64,000 nt of DNA from Pseudomonas brassicacearum (GTDB lineage Bacteria; Pseudomonadota; Gammaproteobacteria; Pseudomonadales; Pseudomonadaceae). The position numbers and the translations under genes are program-made. The DNA is taken from the NCBI RefSeq assembly GCF_003732225.1, contig NZ_MOBJ01000001.1:186001-250000 (forward strand). Reading direction: 5' to 3'. Position 1 is the first letter of the stretch. Each line of letters starts with the position of its first letter. Under the pieces are notes generated by a model. That model was given only the letters and a program-made list of their open reading frames with translations, made no database searches and was not told the DNA's origin. Below are positions 26,191-35,853 of the stretch, in pieces.

Positions 26191-27360
26191 TTATTCGATC
26201 AGCCGGCGCAATTGCTCAACCACGTAATCCTGCTGCTCATCGCTTAGAAGCGGGAATAGCGGCAAACTGATTGCCTCTCTGAAATAACGTTCGGCTTCAG
26301 GGAAATCACCCTCTTCAAAGCCCAATTCGCGGTAGTACGGTTGCAGGTGCACGGGAATATAGTGCAGGTTCACACCGATCCCGGCAGCTCTCAGCGTATC
26401 GAATACTTCGCGCTGCGTGACACTGATCTCGTCAAGCCGCAAACGCACCACGTACAGATGCCACGCTGATTCGGCGCCCGCTTGGGCGACCGGCAATACC
26501 AGCGGCAAATCCGCCAGCAAACGGTCATAGCGGGCGGCCAATTGACGTCGCTTGGCGACAAAGCTGTCAAGCCGGGCCATCTGCGATAGCCCCAGGGCCG
26601 CGTGCAGGTCGGTCATCCGGTAATTGAAGCCCAGCTCCAGTTGCTGGTAATACCACAAGCCGTGATCGGGCACGTCCATCTGCGCCGGATCGCCGGTGAT
26701 CCCATGGCTACGCAAGCGCCGCAGGCGCTCGGCCAGTTCCGGGCGATTGGTCAACACCATGCCGCCTTCGGCCGAGGTGATGATCTTCACCGGATGAAAA
26801 CTGAAAATCGTCATTGCCGCAAACTCACCACACCCCACCGGTCGCCCCAGATACGAAGCGCCCACCGCGTGGGAGGCATCCTCAATCAAGGTGAAAGCGT
26901 AACGCTCGGCCAGCGCGGCCAGGGTGCGCATGTCGCAGCTCTGGCCGGCAAAGGCCACTGCCACGACGACCTTGGGCATTTGTCCAGCGGCCTCGGCAAC
27001 TTCAAGTTTTGCTGCCAGCAACCGGGCGTCGAGATTCAAGGTCAGCGGATCGATGTCGACAAAGTCCACCTCGGCCCCGCAGTAGCGCCCACAGTTGGCG
27101 GACGCGACGAAGGTATTCGGGCTGGTCCACAACCGATCCCCCGGCCCCAACCCTGCCGCCAGACAGGCAATGTGCAACGCCGCCGTGGCATTGCACACGG
27201 CCACGGCAAAATCAGCCTGGCAATGTTCGGCCATCGCGCTCTCGAAACGCGCAATGGTTGGCCCTTGGGTCAACCAGGGTGATTGGAGCACCTGCACCAC
27301 CGCATCGATATCCGCTTGCTCGATGCTCTGGCAACCATAAGGAATCTGATAGGTCAGCAT
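26191..27360 (-). CDS. pseC: UDP-4-amino-4,6-dideoxy-N-acetyl-altrosamine transaminase PseC
   Basis: A ~389-aa DegT/DnrJ/EryC1-family PLP aminotransferase. It shows PYGCQSIEQADIDAVVQVL at the N-terminus, the PLP-binding IEDASHAVGASY (Asp contact) and the Schiff-base lysine in FSFHPVKIITSAEGG. PseC aminates the 4-keto sugar made by PseB; PseB itself is absent from the window. The ATG at 27360 fits the family start (MLTYQIPYG); in-frame starts at 27381 and 27396 are alternatives. It follows the giant glycosyltransferase. Confidence 0.9.
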   Translation of the reverse strand: MLTYQIPYGCQSIEQADIDAVVQVLQSPWLTQGPTIARFESAMAEHCQADFAVAVCNATAALHIACLAAGLGPGDRLWTSPNTFVASANCGRYCGAEVDFVDIDPLTLNLDARLLAAKLEVAEAAGQMPKVVVAVAFAGQSCDMRTLAALAERYAFTLIEDASHAVGASYLGRPVGCGEFAAMTIFSFHPVKIITSAEGGMVLTNRPELAERLRRLRSHGITGDPAQMDVPDHGLWYYQQLELGFNYRMTDLHAALGLSQMARLDSFVAKRRQLAARYDRLLADLPLVLPVAQAGAESAWHLYVVRLRLDEISVTQREVFDTLRAAGIGVNLHYIPVHLQPYYRELGFEEGDFPEAERYFREAISLPLFPLLSDEQQDYVVEQLRRLIE

Positions 27361-27470
27361 GACGGGAACCCGCTCATCCATACCCCATCCAGACACTCCC
27401 GGCAGTTGCCGGAAGCGAGAATCAATTTGCCAATGAACATGGACAGCGCCCCTCTACCGTTACGCCAGAC

Positions 27471-30401
27471 TTAAACCAGCAACCGCGCCCAATCCACGCT
27501 GGTCGCATTGCCAAGGGTGAAACCCTTGCCGGTCAGGGCGAGGTTCTTGTTGTACGCCAGATCATGCTGGAACGGCCCGGCCCATTTTTCACGCAAGGCC
27601 GCAAGTGCCTGCGGTGCATCGGGCAAGGTGCCTGGATGGATGACCTGCACTTGCGGCGTCCACACCACCAGATAGCCGGCCTGACCGGCCTTGAGGCACA
27701 AATCGACATCGCCGTAGGTGTTGGCAAACGCGTGTTCGTCCAACCCGCCAACCTCGTCGAACAACGCTTTGCGGATCATCAGGCACACCGCCGAGACGGC
27801 GGAGTAATTCTGCTCCAGCACCAGGCGATTCAGGTAGCCCTTGGCATCCTTCGGCTCGCCGACGAAGGCCGAACCGACGCCGTCGTTCATGCCCAGAATC
27901 AGCCCGGCCTGAGTCACTTTGCCGTCGCGATCCAGCAGCTTGGCGCCGACCACGCCAACTTCCGGGCGCTGGGCCTGGTTGAGCAGGGAATCGAGCCAGT
28001 TCGGGTTGACCACTTCGCTGTCTGCCGCCAGCAGCACCAGGTATTCACCCTGGGCCTGCTGACTGGCCTCGTTATACAACGCCGACAGGCTGAGACGCTC
28101 GTGCGCCCGCAGGACACGGACCTTGTCGCCCGGCTGCCCGAGGCTGTCCAGCCATTGCTGGATGTCCGGTGACTGGCTCGCGTTGTCGGCGATCAGCACT
28201 TCGTAACGGGTGTAGCGGGTTCGTTGCACAATCCCGGTCAGGCACCGTTGCAGCTGCTCCAGATTGTCCTGGCTCGCCACGATAATCGACACCAGCGGAC
28301 GCTCGGTGTGACGGTAATCGATTTGATAAGTACCAGGCTCGGCGGAGCTGATTTGCGCCTTGTAGCCACGGGTCGCGAGATGACGGATCAACGCCTGACG
28401 TTCGTGGGCATTGTCTTCCAGCACCGGCGCCCGGGCGATCAGCAACGGTTCGTCCAGATGAGCCAGCCAGGCCAGGCCGCCCTGCTCGATGATGCGCAGC
28501 AGCAAGTCGAACTCCAGCGCCTTGCTGAAGTCGGCCTGGTAACCGCCCGCGTCCAACAACACATCCTTGCGGATCAGCCAATGCCGCGCCATCAGCGCTG
28601 GCAGGCTTTGCAGCAGGTCGAGGTTGAAGCCTGGACGGAACACATCGATCAGCGCGCCAGTGGTGTCACGCTGAATCTCGTCCGCTGCCACCGCTCGGCA
28701 TTCGGGCGCGGCGTGCAGTTCCAGACCTGCACGCAACAAACCGCCAGCGGTGAACTCGTCCCCCGCCTCGACCAGCAGCAACCAGTCGCACGGCGATTGA
28801 CGCGTGATCTGATTAAGCTTGTCGACATAGTTGGCCTGCGTCACGCAGACAAAGTGCAAGGTGTTGTGCACCGTCGTTGCCGCCAGCGGCTCGCCCGTGG
28901 TGAACACCACAATCTTGAAGGCGTGGTTGTGACCTTCCAGCAGACTGTCGAGGGTGATCTGTAGCTTGGCCGCGTCGTTGTCCAGATCCAGCACCAGAAT
29001 GCCGAACTGTGGACCGCCGTTGTGGGCAGCCAGATAACGCGACGTCGCAGCGACTTCGTCAGCGTCCGGGGTGCGCGCCGCCAGCCACTTGAGCAGGCGA
29101 CCGGAGCGCATGGCACCGAACACCTCGTCATTGCCTTGAGTCGACACTGCGTCCAGACGCTCGGCCCAGGCGAACATGTCCCGCGCGTCGTCCGCTTCGC
29201 CCAGAAGCTCCAACTGCTGCGCCAGACGCTTGACCACCTGACGGTTGAACGGGTTGCTGGCGTACGCGTACCCCAGGCGCTCGACAACGCTTTCAGGGGT
29301 GTCGTTATTGCGTGGCCGCATCATGTCAGCCTGCATCGTCCAGATACCTTCGAGCCCCTGAAGCTGAACGCGGCCGGCCGGCATGGCGTGCAGCAGAAAT
29401 TCAAACTGGCTCAACAGGTCGAAGAACTGTTGATTGTAGAAAGGCATTTCGACGTATTGCAAAAGCCCGAATTGGCGGTCCGGCCCCTTCTGCACATTGT
29501 TCCAGCGCGATTCGAAAATCGGCTCGGCAGTCAACGCCCGACGGTTGCGCAAGCTGTCGGCCAGCGCCTCGAAACTGTCCAGTGCCAATTGCCTGGCCTG
29601 CTCCACATCAAGACCGGTGCGGGTACTCGGCAACGTCGCCAGCAATTGGGCGAACGCTTCACGATCCGCTACCGATTTGGCATCGGCGAGGGTCAGGGTG
29701 CTGTAGATCTCGGTGTTGTGCTCCGACTCAAGGTAATTGACCTCTCGCACCACATACGGGATCGGCAGAATTCGCGCCTTGGCCATTGCCAGCATGTAGT
29801 ACGCATGGCCGATTTCCTGCCATTCGAAGATGGTGTTCTCCGGCATGAGCGCGTACCAGTCACGCAACAGCTCAGTGCGGTGAACCGCATAGAACGGCGG
29901 GATGTACTGATGCATGAAGTCGATGACCCGGTCCTGCGCGCGCTCGGATGAATAGTCCTCACAGACCTTCTTGTCCCGACGGTAGTAGCTCACGCTGTTG
30001 GCCAGGGTCAGGTACATCAGGCAATAGCCATGGCACATGCCGTAATCCGGATTCGCTTCCAGGAACGACACCGAAGCGTCGAGGGCGTCATGCACGATGA
30101 AGTCATCGTCGGCGGCAAACACCATGTAGGGCGTGGTGACTTGCTGTACGCCATAGTCGAGCTTGGCCCGAATGCCCCAATAACCGTACTGCGGCAGGTG
30201 CTGATAGTCGACCGAGGGGTACACGCCGTCGATGCCATCGGTGACCTGGGTCGAAGAGTCCAGCACCAGAATCCTGCAAGGCAAGGCACTGTAGAACTTC
30301 ACCGCCCGGCGCGCGAAGGCCGGGCGGTTGTGGGTGATGAGTACCACCGTCAACAACTCGTTCAATGGTAATCCGCTTTCAGAACCGTACTTGCCTTGCA
30401 T
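27471..30401 (-). CDS. Giant multi-module glycosyltransferase (TIGR00180-like plus GT2)
   Basis: A ~976-aa cytoplasmic protein with three modules. The N-terminal GT-A domain (about 10-270; LTVVLITHNRPAFARRAVKF, DxD-type FAADDDF) resembles TIGR00180-family transferases. A degenerate GT-A-like block follows (about 475-690; DWLLLVEAGDEF, FRPGFNLDLLQSLP). The C-terminal GT2 domain (about 715-960) has PLVSIIVASQDN, VLIADNASQS, PEVGVVGAKLLDRDG and YGDVDLCLKAGQAGY. The last two modules are homologous to the middle of the glycosyltransferase at 37390-40986. In P. syringae a comparable pair (fgt1, fgt2) glycosylates flagellin. ATG 30401 with GGGGA upstream is taken; GTG at 30416 is possible. Confidence 0.85.
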   Translation of the reverse strand: MQGKYGSESGLPLNELLTVVLITHNRPAFARRAVKFYSALPCRILVLDSSTQVTDGIDGVYPSVDYQHLPQYGYWGIRAKLDYGVQQVTTPYMVFAADDDFIVHDALDASVSFLEANPDYGMCHGYCLMYLTLANSVSYYRRDKKVCEDYSSERAQDRVIDFMHQYIPPFYAVHRTELLRDWYALMPENTIFEWQEIGHAYYMLAMAKARILPIPYVVREVNYLESEHNTEIYSTLTLADAKSVADREAFAQLLATLPSTRTGLDVEQARQLALDSFEALADSLRNRRALTAEPIFESRWNNVQKGPDRQFGLLQYVEMPFYNQQFFDLLSQFEFLLHAMPAGRVQLQGLEGIWTMQADMMRPRNNDTPESVVERLGYAYASNPFNRQVVKRLAQQLELLGEADDARDMFAWAERLDAVSTQGNDEVFGAMRSGRLLKWLAARTPDADEVAATSRYLAAHNGGPQFGILVLDLDNDAAKLQITLDSLLEGHNHAFKIVVFTTGEPLAATTVHNTLHFVCVTQANYVDKLNQITRQSPCDWLLLVEAGDEFTAGGLLRAGLELHAAPECRAVAADEIQRDTTGALIDVFRPGFNLDLLQSLPALMARHWLIRKDVLLDAGGYQADFSKALEFDLLLRIIEQGGLAWLAHLDEPLLIARAPVLEDNAHERQALIRHLATRGYKAQISSAEPGTYQIDYRHTERPLVSIIVASQDNLEQLQRCLTGIVQRTRYTRYEVLIADNASQSPDIQQWLDSLGQPGDKVRVLRAHERLSLSALYNEASQQAQGEYLVLLAADSEVVNPNWLDSLLNQAQRPEVGVVGAKLLDRDGKVTQAGLILGMNDGVGSAFVGEPKDAKGYLNRLVLEQNYSAVSAVCLMIRKALFDEVGGLDEHAFANTYGDVDLCLKAGQAGYLVVWTPQVQVIHPGTLPDAPQALAALREKWAGPFQHDLAYNKNLALTGKGFTLGNATSVDWARLLV

Positions 30402-30456
30402 AGTCTTTCCCCACAACCGGCGTATCGCCCGATGAACTCAACAATGATGTCGTTGC

Positions 30457-31185
30457 TTAACGAACCCGACGCAGATAGCCGTCCGGCGCCACGGTGATCA
30501 GCAGCTTGCTGTGAATCCGCGCATCGATTTCAAAGTCGCGGTTTTCTTCCAGGTAGGCCCAGACAGCAGTTTTCGGGTTATCGCCCTTGCCCCACGGACG
30601 ATCCGGGAAAGCGTCTTGCGGCATGTCTTCGACCACGGTGTCCATCACCACGCAGTAGCTGCCGAGCGAAACCATCGGCGCGTACAGGCGCAATTCTTCA
30701 AGGACGTGTTCGTGGGTGTGGTTGGAGTCCAGAACTACCAGCACTTTCTTGCCGGCAACCCGCGCACGCACTTCATCAACGATGGCCGGATCGATGCTCG
30801 AACCCTGGATCATGCTGATGCGTCGCGCCATCGGGTGGGCTTCAATGGCTTCGCGGTTGTGTTGACGAATGTCGATGTCCACACCCAGCACTTCGCCGTG
30901 GCCGATCAGTTCCAGCATCGAGGCGTAAAACACCAGGGAGCCGCCGTGGGCGATGCCCGTTTCGACGATCACATCCGGGCGCAGGTCCCAGATGATTTCC
31001 TGCATGGCAACCATGTCCTGAGGAAACTGAATGATCGGCCGGCCCATCCAGCTGAAGTTGTAGGTGTATTTGTGTTTGGCCGTGACACCGACCCAGTCCA
31101 GCGACTCGGACTGAAGTTTTTTGTCCTGCTGCAAGCCTTCGATGTTCTGGCTTACTTCTTCGCGAAACTGCTCATGAGGATTCAT
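30457..31185 (-). CDS. CmcI-family (cephalosporin hydroxylase-like) methyltransferase
   Basis: A ~242-aa Rossmann-fold protein of the CmcI/RhmA family. The SAM-type loop is DVIVETGIAHGGSLVFYASM, followed by VLGVDIDIRQHNREAIEAHP and the acidic/His motif VVLDSNHTHEHVLEEL. Relatives O-methylate sugars (for example rhamnose methyltransferases in glycan clusters). It lies between the acyltransferase and the giant glycosyltransferase, so a sugar O-methylation is inferred. The ATG at 31185 has GGAG 8 bases upstream; the reading can extend to 31290 but would overlap the acyltransferase. Confidence 0.82.
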   Translation of the reverse strand: MNPHEQFREEVSQNIEGLQQDKKLQSESLDWVGVTAKHKYTYNFSWMGRPIIQFPQDMVAMQEIIWDLRPDVIVETGIAHGGSLVFYASMLELIGHGEVLGVDIDIRQHNREAIEAHPMARRISMIQGSSIDPAIVDEVRARVAGKKVLVVLDSNHTHEHVLEELRLYAPMVSLGSYCVVMDTVVEDMPQDAFPDRPWGKGDNPKTAVWAYLEENRDFEIDARIHSKLLITVAPDGYLRRVR

Positions 31186-31210
31186 GCAAACGCTCCGATA
31201 CGGGGTGTTG

Positions 31211-31876
31211 TTAGTTGAAAACCCGACCGTCCCGATAAGGGACAGCCTGAGTCTTGATAATTCGTGCGGGATTGCCGACGACGACTGCATAGTCGGGAAC
31301 GTCCCGGGTGACCACGGCGCCGGCGCCGACCGTTGCCCAGCGGCCTATCCGCAAACGCGGAAGAATGGTGGCGTTGGTGCCGATGAAAGCGCCGTCAGCC
31401 ACTTCGACGCAGCCGGCGATAGCAACGCCGGGCGCCATGAACACGCTATGCCCGATCCGGCCTTCGTGCCCGATCAGGCTGCCGTAGCTGATGCTGCTGT
31501 TATCGCCCAGGGACACTTCGGCCTGAATGATCACGCCTTCCTGGAGATAGTTGCCGGTGCCCATGCGCGTCATGCTCAGATCGATACCGGGGTGCAGGAA
31601 GTTGCCCAGCGTTCCGCCGGCCTCGATGATCTGCCGTGTCGTCTCGTAACGGGTTTTGGTGTCGCGGGTGATCAGGTTCACGAAGTGCGTGTCGGGGCCT
31701 TTCAAGTCGGCCACACGCTCTACGCCGCCGATCACCGGCACGCCATGAAACAGCGTGCCGTGCTTGGCTGCATCGTTGTCGAGAAAGGCAAATTCCACAG
31801 CAGGGTTGGCCCGTTTGACGGAGCCGATCATGCGCACTGCTTCAGGGTTCGCCGCGCCCAACAGGTAGACCTTCAC
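31211..31876 (-). CDS. NeuD/PglD-type sugar acyltransferase
   Basis: A ~221-aa protein with an N-terminal Rossmann-like nucleotide-sugar-binding half (MKVYLLGAANPEAVRM) and a C-terminal left-handed beta-helix (about 110-210) with hexapeptide repeats (VSLGDNSSISYGSLIGHEGR, IGTNATILPRLRIGRWATVG). The likely catalytic His is in LIGHEGRIGHS. PglD-like enzymes N-acetylate 4-amino-6-deoxy sugars, which fits the aminotransferase immediately upstream. The start is GTG, overlapping the aminotransferase stop (GTGA). Confidence 0.85.
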   Translation of the reverse strand: MKVYLLGAANPEAVRMIGSVKRANPAVEFAFLDNDAAKHGTLFHGVPVIGGVERVADLKGPDTHFVNLITRDTKTRYETTRQIIEAGGTLGNFLHPGIDLSMTRMGTGNYLQEGVIIQAEVSLGDNSSISYGSLIGHEGRIGHSVFMAPGVAIAGCVEVADGAFIGTNATILPRLRIGRWATVGAGAVVTRDVPDYAVVVGNPARIIKTQAVPYRDGRVFN

Positions 31877-32994
31877 AGCACATTCCTTTGCTGGCAGACC
31901 GTGCGAATCACCTCGATCACCCGCTGTTGATCAGCGTCGGTCATATCGTGGTAGCTCGGCAGATTGATCGCCCGCTCCGACAGCGAGAAAGCCGTCGGCG
32001 TGTGCACCGGCTTATCGGCAAACATCGGCAACGCCGACAACGGCCAGAAAAACACCCGGGCATCGATATCCGCCGCTTGAAAGGCTTCGATCAACAGCTC
32101 TCGGGTAATACCGGTGCTTTCATGGAACACCACCGTGGGCATCCAGTAACCGTTCCTGGAATGCTCCGGTTGCGGGTTCATGGACAGCAACGGGATATCC
32201 AGCAGTCCCTGGGCATACCGATCGAAGATCGCGCGTTTGCGGTCGATCAGCTCATCGACACGTTCGATCTGGGCGCAACCGATAGCGGCCTGCAGATTGC
32301 TCATCTTGTATTTGAAACCGATGAAATCCGGCCAGAACTGACGCGTGCTACCACTGACCCGACCGTGGTTGGAGAGTGTCAGCACTCGTTCATACAGCGC
32401 CTTGTCCGAGGTCACGAAAATCCCGCCTTCCCCGGTGGTCATGGTCTTGGTGCCATGAAAGGAAAAGGCGCCGAAGGCCCCCAACGAACCCGCGGCTTTA
32501 CCACGCCATTGCGAGCCGATGGCTTCGGCAGCGTCTTCGATGACCGCAATCCCGTGCTCGCGACCGATCGCAAGCAACGCGTCCAGATCGCACAGGTTGC
32601 CGTACAAATGCACCGCCACGATGGCTTTGGTCCGTGGCGTAATGGCTTGCCGGACCTGCTCCGGGTCCAGACACCAGCTGTCCGGCAACACGTCGACAAA
32701 AACCGGCGTCGCGCCCAGGTAATCAATGGGGGCCGCCGAGGCGATCCAGTTGGTGTTGGCCAGAATCACTTCATCGCCCGGGCCGATCCCCAGTGCGGCC
32801 ATGCCCATGTGCAGGGCTCCGGTACAGCTGGACGTCGCGATGACATAGGGCACGCCCATATGCTGCGCGAAGGACTTCTCGAAACGTGTGATGTATTCGT
32901 AGCAACGCTCGCCCCAGCCATGCTGCACAGCATCCAGCACGTACTTGGCTTCCAGCTCGCCCACACTGGGCTTGGTGTAGTGAATTCGGCTCAT
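31873..32994 (-). CDS. DegT/DnrJ/EryC1-family sugar aminotransferase
   Basis: A 373-aa PLP-dependent sugar aminotransferase. It contains the TSSCTGALHMGMAALGIGPG region, the PLP-contacting Asp in VIEDAAEAIGSQW and Schiff-base Lys in FSFHGTKTMTTGEGG. It resembles perosamine/viosamine-type C4 aminotransferases. Given the upstream 4,6-dehydratase it probably aminates C4 of a CDP-4-keto-6-deoxy (C-methyl) hexose. The ATG overlaps the methyltransferase stop (ATGA), which fixes the start; a longer reading to 33087 is not needed. Confidence 0.9.
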   Translation of the reverse strand: MSRIHYTKPSVGELEAKYVLDAVQHGWGERCYEYITRFEKSFAQHMGVPYVIATSSCTGALHMGMAALGIGPGDEVILANTNWIASAAPIDYLGATPVFVDVLPDSWCLDPEQVRQAITPRTKAIVAVHLYGNLCDLDALLAIGREHGIAVIEDAAEAIGSQWRGKAAGSLGAFGAFSFHGTKTMTTGEGGIFVTSDKALYERVLTLSNHGRVSGSTRQFWPDFIGFKYKMSNLQAAIGCAQIERVDELIDRKRAIFDRYAQGLLDIPLLSMNPQPEHSRNGYWMPTVVFHESTGITRELLIEAFQAADIDARVFFWPLSALPMFADKPVHTPTAFSLSERAINLPSYHDMTDADQQRVIEVIRTVCQQRNVL

Positions 32995-34217
32995 CTGAAG
33001 CTCAACTCCGGAATGGCAACGACAAAACGCGCGCCCCAACTGCGGACAACCGCGTATTGCTGGGTGATCTCGTCCAGCAGGTTCCATGGCAGCACCAGGA
33101 CATAGTCCGGTTTCTCGATTTCAATCCGCTCGGGAGACACCACCGGAATGCGACTGCCCGGCAAGAACTTGCCTTGCTTGTGCGGGTTGGCATCCGCCAC
33201 CCAGGCCAGCAGGTCTGGCTTGACGCCGGCATAGTTGAGCAAGGTGTTGCCTTTGGCGGCGGCGCCATAACCGACTACGCGTTTACCTTCGGCCTTGGCC
33301 TGCAAGAGGAAACGCAGCAGTCCGTGCTTGATCTGTTCCGCGGCCGGGGCCAGGGTCGCGTAGTAGGCAGCGGTTTTCACCCCGGCCAACTGCTCGACCT
33401 GCAACTGTTGTTGCACTGCAGGCGTCACTTCACGGCGCACACCATCGGCACGCTGCACGAACACCCGTAGCGATCCGCCATGGGTCGGCAGCTCGCTGAC
33501 ATCGAAAACTTCCAGACCATTGCACTCGCACAAACGCTGTACGGCGGTCAGCGACAAATAGGAATAATGCTCGTGGTAAAGGGTGTCGAACTGCTGCCCG
33601 GCCATCAGCGTCAGCAGCTGCGGGAACTCGAACGTCGCCACGCCCGTGGGTTTGAGCAGCGTCGCGAAACCGCTGAGGAAATCATTGATGTCCGGCACAT
33701 GCGCCAGCACATTGTTGGCGGCCATCAGGTCCGCGCCCCAGCCTTCGCTCAGCAACTGCGAGGCGCTGTCGCGACCGAAGAACAGCTCGCGTATGTCCAG
33801 GCCTTTTTCCCGCGCGGCCTGTGCCGTGCTGCGGGTCGGCTCGACGCCGAGGCAACGGATACCGCGTTGTGCAACGTACTGCAGCAAGTAGCCATCGTTG
33901 GCGGCAATTTCCACGACACGACTGTCGGCGGTCAGCCCGAAACGCTCGACCATCTCGGCCACATACCGATCGGCATGGGCCAGCCAGGTACTGGAAAAGG
34001 AACTGAAGTACGCATAGTCGGCATCGAACAGACTGTCGGCGCTGGTGTAGTCCTCGGTCTGTACCAGCCAGCATTCCTGGCAGACCGCAACTTTCAACGG
34101 GACCCATTGCTCGGCCTGCTCCAACTGCTCGGCCCGCAGGTACGCATTGGACGGCGGCGAGGTGCCCAGATCGATCAACGGCAACGCCAACGGGGTGCCG
34201 CAACCTCGGCAGTTCAT
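32991..34217 (-). CDS. Zinc-finger-type NDP-hexose C-methyltransferase
   Basis: A 408-aa three-domain methyltransferase of the TylCIII/TcaB9 type. The N-terminal zinc-binding domain has four Cys (CRGCGTPL ... CQECW). The SAM domain follows (about 80-200; VVEIAANDGYLLQYVAQRG). A C-terminal C-methyltransferase domain (about 240-400) has HEHYSYLS and VGYGAAAKGNTLLNY. Such enzymes methylate C3 of 4-keto-6-deoxy NDP-sugars, giving branched sugars. Position between epimerase and aminotransferase (both 4-base overlaps) supports action on the 4-keto intermediate. Confidence 0.9.
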   Translation of the reverse strand: MNCRGCGTPLALPLIDLGTSPPSNAYLRAEQLEQAEQWVPLKVAVCQECWLVQTEDYTSADSLFDADYAYFSSFSSTWLAHADRYVAEMVERFGLTADSRVVEIAANDGYLLQYVAQRGIRCLGVEPTRSTAQAAREKGLDIRELFFGRDSASQLLSEGWGADLMAANNVLAHVPDINDFLSGFATLLKPTGVATFEFPQLLTLMAGQQFDTLYHEHYSYLSLTAVQRLCECNGLEVFDVSELPTHGGSLRVFVQRADGVRREVTPAVQQQLQVEQLAGVKTAAYYATLAPAAEQIKHGLLRFLLQAKAEGKRVVGYGAAAKGNTLLNYAGVKPDLLAWVADANPHKQGKFLPGSRIPVVSPERIEIEKPDYVLVLPWNLLDEITQQYAVVRSWGARFVVAIPELSFR

Positions 34218-34774
34218 AGACGCACTCCAGGGAAATGGTCATCAAGCCAGGGATGAGCGGCATCCCGGGTCGACAGATTTTTGACAGGCTCGGGCCAGGC
34301 AATCGCCAGACGCGGATCGAGCACCGACAGGCCACCCTCGTGATCCGGGGCGTAATCGGCGCTGTGCAAATAGAGCAGCTCGGCATCGTCGCTCAAGGTC
34401 TGAAAGCCATGGGCGAAACCGGCAGGAATCAACAGGCTGCGACCATCACCGGCGCGCAGGTGCTCGGCGTGCCACTGCAAAAAGGTCGCCGAATCCGGTC
34501 GCAGATCGACCGCGACGTCCCAGACTTCACCGCGCAGGCAGGTGATCAGCTTGGCTTCCGGGGCCTGGGCATTCTGATAATGCAAACCGCGCACGCTACC
34601 GCGCTCACGGGTGCAGGACTGGTTGATCTGACGAATATGGAACGGCTCGCCAAAGGCGCTCAGGCTGCCCTCGCAGAACAGCCGGGCGAAGTGCCCGCGC
34701 TGATCTTCATGGCGTTTGTGCTGAACACTGAACAAGCCCCGGAGAGGCAACGCACTGATGCGAAATTCACTCAC
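34214..34774 (-). CDS. dTDP-4-dehydrorhamnose 3,5-epimerase family protein (RfbC-like)
   Basis: A 186-aa cupin-fold sugar epimerase. It shows the family motif QINQSCTRERGSVRGLHYQN with the catalytic His in GLHYQ, the LRGEVWDVAVDLRPDSATF segment and FAHGFQTL. Here the neighbours make a CDP-sugar, so it probably epimerises C3 and/or C5 of CDP-4-keto-6-deoxyglucose rather than the dTDP sugar. GTG start overlapping the dehydratase stop. Confidence 0.87.
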   Translation of the reverse strand: MSEFRISALPLRGLFSVQHKRHEDQRGHFARLFCEGSLSAFGEPFHIRQINQSCTRERGSVRGLHYQNAQAPEAKLITCLRGEVWDVAVDLRPDSATFLQWHAEHLRAGDGRSLLIPAGFAHGFQTLSDDAELLYLHSADYAPDHEGGLSVLDPRLAIAWPEPVKNLSTRDAAHPWLDDHFPGVRL

Positions 34775-35853
34775 CGCAGCCCCCGATACAGGTTCAGCTG
34801 ATTCAGCGTGATGGCTCGCATGTCATCGCCATTTTCCCAGGCCAGGTGCCAATCCAGCGTGTGCGTCAGACAGTCTTGCAGCGACCAGCGCGGCTGCCAT
34901 GCCAGCAACTGACGGGCGCGACTGCTGTCCAGGCGCAACAGGCCGGCCTCATGCAACTCACTCGGTTCGACACGCAAACCTCGCGCGTGCGGCCAACGTT
35001 TGGAGAGCAGTTCAACCACTTCACCGACGCTGCACATGTCGCCTTCACTCGGCCCGAAGTTCCACGCACCGGCGAATTGCGGGCCGTGCTCATACAGACC
35101 CGCCGCCAATTGCAGGTAACCGGCCAGCGGTTCCAGCGCGTGCTGCCAAGGGCGAACGGCTTGTGGGTAACGCAGGGTCACCGGCTCATTCGCCGACCAC
35201 GCCTTGAGCACATCGGGAATCAACCGTTCCGGGGCGAAATCACCGCCACCGAGCACATTCCCGGCCCGCGCCGTGGCCAATGCCAGACCGTGCTCGGCAT
35301 GCCGCTCGGCAGGGAAAAACGAGGCCGCGTAAGACTGTGCCAACAATTCGCAGCACGCCTTGCTGCTGCTGTAAGGATCATGGCCGCCAAGGGCTTCGTT
35401 CTCGCGATAGGGCCACAGCCATTCCTGATTGGCGTAGACCTTGTCGGTGGTCACCAGCACGCACGCACGTACCCCGCCAATCTGGCGAATCGCTTCCAGC
35501 AGATTGAGCGTGCCCATGACGTTGCTCGAGTAAGTCCCGAGCGGGTCACGGTAGCCTTCGCGCACCAATGGTTGCGCTGCCAGATGCAGGACGATTTCTG
35601 GCTGAACCTCGGCGATCAGCTCCAGCAACGCACCCAGGTCACGCAAGTCGCCGCGCTGGTCATTAATGCCTTCAGCAACGCGCGCCAGTTCGAACAGACT
35701 CGGCTCGGTGGACGGGTCCAGGGCAAAGCCCGTGACCTCAGCCCCCAGGCTGTGTAGCCACAGCGTCAACCAACCGCCTTTGAAACCGGTATGCCCGGTG
35801 ACGAGTACCCGCTTGCCGCGCCAGAATTGCGAACTCAGTCCCACTGTTTCCAT
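34771..35853 (-). CDS. rfbG: CDP-glucose 4,6-dehydratase
   Basis: A 360-aa extended short-chain dehydrogenase. It has the NAD-binding [18 protein letters not shown] glycine motif, DLRDLG, the catalytic YxxxK as [12 protein letters not shown] and the CDP-specific region [20 protein letters not shown]. It converts CDP-glucose to CDP-4-keto-6-deoxyglucose. The ATG at 35853 has GGGAGG 4-5 bases upstream and overlaps the end of rfbF by 19 bases. It is followed by the epimerase with a 4-base overlap. Confidence 0.95.
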   Translation of the reverse strand: METVGLSSQFWRGKRVLVTGHTGFKGGWLTLWLHSLGAEVTGFALDPSTEPSLFELARVAEGINDQRGDLRDLGALLELIAEVQPEIVLHLAAQPLVREGYRDPLGTYSSNVMGTLNLLEAIRQIGGVRACVLVTTDKVYANQEWLWPYRENEALGGHDPYSSSKACCELLAQSYAASFFPAERHAEHGLALATARAGNVLGGGDFAPERLIPDVLKAWSANEPVTLRYPQAVRPWQHALEPLAGYLQLAAGLYEHGPQFAGAWNFGPSEGDMCSVGEVVELLSKRWPHARGLRVEPSELHEAGLLRLDSSRARQLLAWQPRWSLQDCLTHTLDWHLAWENGDDMRAITLNQLNLYRGLR

